8,362 nucleotides of DNA from the NCBI GenBank assembly GCA_903930485.1, contig CAIYYO010000279.1, forward strand, positions 1 to 8,362. The letters run 5' to 3'. This DNA comes from Methanobacteriota archaeon. Its GTDB lineage: Archaea; Altiarchaeota; Altiarchaeia; IMC4; QMZM01. Of this stretch, positions 5,970 to 8,362 are shown piece by piece (position 1 is the first letter of the stretch; the number at the start of each line of letters is the position of its first letter). The translations under genes and the position numbers were made by a program. Below the pieces are notes generated by a model. It did not search any database, was not told where the DNA came from, and saw only the letters and a program-made list of their open reading frames with translations.

Positions 5970-6514
5970 ACCGCACCTCTCCCTAGGTCGAACGCCTTAA
6001 GGTTCTCTTCGACCTTTTTATTGATAATCTTCCTTATCGCTCCCTTGAGAATATCCTCTTTCACCGGGAGGAATCGCGATGCTGCACCTACGAGCACGAC
6101 GCTCTGGGTGAGCGGATGACCGGCTTTGCATGCCAGGTCGAGCGCGTCTATGACGAGGGCATCCCGTTTCGCGAGCTCCTTTTTCACGGCATCCATCGGC
6201 GGATAGCCCGGGACTTTCACAGGCTGCGAGTTCACGACCGCTTTGCCCTCCGGTCCGAGGTAATCGATGAAACGCAGGCCCTCGACAGGCTCCGATGCAA
6301 TGAGGACGTCGGCCTCGCCCCTAGGTATCAGCACGCCGTCGACGCGGTCGCCGACCCTGACATGCGTAACGACACTGCCGCCCCTCTGCGCCATCCCGTG
6401 GGTCTCGGACTTCTTGACGACGTAACCGGAATCGAGCGCTGCCTGGGCGATTATATTGGAGGTTACAAGAATCCCCTGACCGCCTACGCCTACAACGATG
6501 ACATCGCATTTCAT
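5966..6514 (-). CDS. iorB: Indolepyruvate:ferredoxin oxidoreductase, beta subunit
   Basis: This 182-residue protein is the small (gamma-domain-type) subunit of indolepyruvate:ferredoxin oxidoreductase. Together with IorA it interconverts arylpyruvates plus CoA with aryl-acetyl-CoA, CO2 and reduced ferredoxin. The sequence opens with the family mark VVGVGGQGILVTSNII (7-22), followed by KKSETHGMAQRGGSVVTHVR (34-53), both characteristic of 2-oxoacid:acceptor oxidoreductase gamma domains. The length is normal for IorB. The ATG overlaps the upstream stop (ATGA), and a strong GGAGAGG Shine-Dalgarno sequence (6520-6526, complement) lies 5 nt before it, inside the last codons of the upstream gene. 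Unusually, that upstream gene is not iorA but a membrane-protein gene lying between the two subunits. The downstream 97-residue gene also begins by overlap. Confidence 0.93.
   Translation of the reverse strand: MKCDVIVVGVGGQGILVTSNIIAQAALDSGYVVKKSETHGMAQRGGSVVTHVRVGDRVDGVLIPRGEADVLIASEPVEGLRFIDYLGPEGKAVVNSQPVKVPGYPPMDAVKKELAKRDALVIDALDLACKAGHPLTQSVVLVGAASRFLPVKEDILKGAIRKIINKKVEENLKAFDLGRGAV
5974..5983 (-). promoter_or_regulatory. Ribosome binding site of the 97-residue membrane protein gene
   Basis: On the minus strand GGGAGAGGTG stands 4 nt before the ATG at 5969, inside the last codons of iorB. It is one of the best Shine-Dalgarno matches in the window and supports both the start and the reality of this small gene. 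Confidence 0.65.
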
Positions 6515-7137
6515 TTTATCCTCTCCTTTAACCGGTTAACAAAATTATTTACATCATTAGGATTGCCTGCGATTTTAATTTTGTTATAATCGCCCACGAT
6601 TGTCTTGATGATTGGATTATCCATGATCGGGTGATAGTTGTATGTGACAAGGAGTTCTATGCACTTTAATTTAGATGCTTTTAGCAATATTATTAGGGCA
6701 TTAAGCGTGCCGTATGTAAACATAACCAGGCAAATAATGCAGAAAATCAGCGGTATGCTGAAAGTAAACTGTAAAATCCCCTCGGTTTGTGAAACTATCG
6801 AGTTGAATGCGAGCGTCAAACCCAACATTAATAAGGCGAAAAGGGCGTTAAATATCAGGGAAAGTGATGTAATTGCCGATATGAAGGATAAATCAGCGTC
6901 CTTTATTTCATGTATATTCTCATAAGGAATTGACATGACTCCGGATGGAAACAGGTAAAGCTTGTCATATGTTAAGAACATTCGATTCCCTGTGAAACCG
7001 ACATAACGTATCTTTCTAAAAGGGCTTCCAAAGCCTTTTCTAAAAGCATACCAAACATAGTTTAGGTTATCTGGTCTTACCTCTGCCAAAATCATCTCAT
7101 CCTTCAGTCTGCTCTTGACCTTTTCCTCAGGATTCAT
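6511..7137 (-). CDS. Membrane protein with two helices inside a possible split PH-like domain, function unknown
   Basis: This 208-residue protein is encoded between iorA and iorB. Residues 1-80 are soluble and include a beta-rich stretch, RMFLTYDKLYLFPSGVMSIPY (52-72), reminiscent of bacterial PH-like domains ('LT-xx-xLY...IPY-xx-I'). Two membrane helices follow, about 85-112 and 126-152, and then a C-terminal soluble part (153-208) ending in a helix, NPNDVNNFVNRLKERIK. The layout suggests a PH-like domain interrupted by a membrane hairpin; this is inference from pattern only. ATG 7137 overlaps the iorA stop (ATGA) and has no Shine-Dalgarno sequence, so translation should depend on iorA. A longer in-frame extension upstream of 7137 is only the iorA sequence in another frame. 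G+C is about 37% (hand count), against about 61% for iorA and iorB sequence. It looks like a gene acquired by insertion into the operon. There is no catalytic motif. Confidence 0.75.
   Translation of the reverse strand: MNPEEKVKSRLKDEMILAEVRPDNLNYVWYAFRKGFGSPFRKIRYVGFTGNRMFLTYDKLYLFPSGVMSIPYENIHEIKDADLSFISAITSLSLIFNALFALLMLGLTLAFNSIVSQTEGILQFTFSIPLIFCIICLVMFTYGTLNALIILLKASKLKCIELLVTYNYHPIMDNPIIKTIVGDYNKIKIAGNPNDVNNFVNRLKERIK
6520..6526 (-). promoter_or_regulatory. Ribosome binding site of iorB
   Basis: On the minus strand GGAGAGG stands 5 nt before the iorB ATG. It lies within the Glu-Arg codons that end the upstream membrane-protein gene, so those codons also serve as the signal for iorB translation. 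This lets iorB be initiated independently of the low-G+C gene. Confidence 0.65.
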
Positions 7138-8362
7138 TTTTGCTTCGTGCTTATCGCCTTCTTCGGACAGACCTGCGCGCACAGCGTGCAGCCCGTGCAC
7201 AGGACGGAGTCGATCGATACCGAGCCGTCCGCCTCCTCCATCAGGGCCGGGCATCCGAGCTGTACGCATACCTTGCATTTGGCGCATTCTTTTTTGTCGA
7301 CCGAGTGCGGAAGGCCTCTCTGCGCGCCTTTCAGCATGACGCACGGCGCGTCCGCGATCAGCACCCTTACCCCTGTTTTCTCGCCGGCCTCTTTGTAGGC
7401 CGATTTCACGTCCGCGAGGTTTCTGGGATCGTATCTGCGCACGTATTCTGCTCCGCATGATCTGCATATCTCTTCGAGATCGACTCTCTTTCCCTGAGAG
7501 CCGTCGGCGCGTATTCCGGTAAGCGGCGTGGGCTGGTGGCCGGTCATTGCAGTGTTATGGTTGTCGAATATCGTCAGGATAAAGTCGGCGCCATTATATA
7601 CCGCGTTGATCAGGCCGGTTATCCCCGAGTGGATGAACGTCGACTCGCCGATGACGGCATGGACTTTTTTGTTCCCGGCGTAATACATGCCTGCGGCCTG
7701 ATTGATCGACGCGCCCATGCAGAGACACGTGTCCAAGACGCCCAGCGGCTTCTGGACGCCTAGGGTGTAGCATCCGATGTCGCCGCATACTGCGTCTTTT
7801 TGCATCTGCTTGAGGACGTAATACGTGGCCCTGTGCGGGCAGCCCGGGCAGAGCACCGGAGGCCTTCCAGGGAGTTCGATCCCGATCTTTCTAAGAGGCC
7901 GCTGTGGAACGCCCAACGCCGTCATGACCAGCTCGGGCAGAAGCTCTCCGTACAGCGGAAGGTCGCCGGAAAGCTTTCCGCGAACGTTCTTGTGCAGACA
8001 GCGTACTTCGCGTTCCGCGATCGGGTCTCCTTCTTCCAATACTATTATCTTTTTTAATTTTGACGTGAACTCCTCCAGCTTTTTTTGAGGAAGAGGCCAG
8101 GTACAGCATTTCAGTATCGCGCATCCTTTGCCGAATTCCTTTGCCAGGTTATATGCAGAACCGCACGCTACTATTCCGACTTCCTCACCTCCGGTCATCT
8201 CGACAGAGTTGAAGCGGCTGGTTTCAACATAGTCCTCGAGTTCCTTCTGCTTCGACAGGAGCCATTTATGCCTTTCGCGCGCGAATGCCGGGACCATGAC
8301 GTATTTCATCAGGTCTTTGGAGAATTTTCCGCCTGAGGGCTCTTTCCGTTCCCCTAACATAA
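7134..8362 (-). CDS. iorA: Indolepyruvate:ferredoxin oxidoreductase, alpha subunit (N-terminus beyond window)
   Basis: About 409 C-terminal codons of the large subunit are present. IorA is normally around 600 residues, so roughly the first 200 (the pyrimidine-binding domain) lie outside, and the ATG at 8360 is internal. Counting from that Met, CPGCPHRATYY (171-181), GDIGCYTLG (193-201), GES (238-240) and DNHNTAMTGHQPTP (266-279) form the thiamine-diphosphate and Mg2+ binding part. The C-terminus carries two ferredoxin-like clusters: Cys359/362/365/370-Pro, with the longer CxxCxxCxxxxCP spacing seen in IorA, and Cys388/391/394/398-Pro. The enzyme oxidatively decarboxylates arylpyruvates from aromatic amino acids, or runs reductively to make them from arylacetyl-CoA as shown for methanogens. 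It heads the visible part of an operon of five overlapping genes; its promoter is not in the window. Confidence 0.95.
   Translation of the reverse strand, partial: MLGERKEPSGGKFSKDLMKYVMVPAFARERHKWLLSKQKELEDYVETSRFNSVEMTGGEEVGIVACGSAYNLAKEFGKGCAILKCCTWPLPQKKLEEFTSKLKKIIVLEEGDPIAEREVRCLHKNVRGKLSGDLPLYGELLPELVMTALGVPQRPLRKIGIELPGRPPVLCPGCPHRATYYVLKQMQKDAVCGDIGCYTLGVQKPLGVLDTCLCMGASINQAAGMYYAGNKKVHAVIGESTFIHSGITGLINAVYNGADFILTIFDNHNTAMTGHQPTPLTGIRADGSQGKRVDLEEICRSCGAEYVRRYDPRNLADVKSAYKEAGEKTGVRVLIADAPCVMLKGAQRGLPHSVDKKECAKCKVCVQLGCPALMEEADGSVSIDSVLCTGCTLCAQVCPKKAISTKQK

Noticed and set aside
7138..7467. Extension of the 208-residue membrane protein upstream to 7467, giving a 318-residue reading frame
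   Set aside because: The extra part is the iorA ferredoxin-domain sequence read in another frame (Arg/Gly-rich, no fold features). The ATGA overlap at 7137 marks the real start.

Overview
The window looks archaeal. Arginine is mostly AGG/AGA and isoleucine often ATA. Two plus-strand genes have a TATA-like box about 25-30 nt upstream of the start codon and no Shine-Dalgarno site, which suggests leaderless transcripts, while other genes have clear Shine-Dalgarno sites. The gene content also fits: indolepyruvate:ferredoxin oxidoreductase, an aryl-CoA-ligase/ACT gene pair and a sodium:solute symporter with a tiny partner protein. A methanogenic or Thermoplasmata-type euryarchaeote is plausible, but nothing here fixes the lineage. 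No rRNA, tRNA, CRISPR array or insertion sequence was recognised.

Layout. At the left edge is the N-terminus of a minus-strand kdpA (potassium-transporting ATPase subunit A). About 390 bases without a recognised gene follow. The plus strand then carries a phenylacetate-CoA-ligase-like adenylating enzyme directly followed by a double-ACT-domain protein (1 nt gap), a hairpin/T-tract region, a 65-residue one-helix 'symporter small accessory' protein directly followed by a sodium:solute symporter, a T-rich terminator, and a 134-residue protein with a PH-like strand pattern. This last gene converges, with one base between stop codons, on a tight minus-strand operon that reads from the right edge: iorA (cut by the edge), a 208-residue membrane protein, iorB, a 97-residue membrane protein and a hisC-family aminotransferase. 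All four junctions in this operon are 4-base ATGA overlaps.

How the genes fit together. The aryl-CoA ligase (arylacetate + ATP + CoA to arylacetyl-CoA), IorAB (arylacetyl-CoA + CO2 + reduced ferredoxin to or from arylpyruvate) and a HisC-type aminotransferase (arylpyruvate to or from aromatic amino acid) form a complete route between external aryl acids and Phe/Tyr/Trp. The double-ACT protein could sense the amino acids, and the symporter could import the acid. The enzyme families support this; the assignment of the transporter and of HisC to the pathway is inference.

The most unusual feature is that iorA and iorB, normally adjacent genes for two subunits of one enzyme, are separated by a membrane-protein gene of about 37% G+C (hand count over 6541-7140), whereas the adjacent ior coding sequence is about 61-62%. 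A second AT-rich membrane gene (about 40%) lies between iorB and hisC. Both are joined to their neighbours by exact ATGA overlaps, so they look like captured genes that are now translationally integrated, and they are the best candidates here for undescribed biology.
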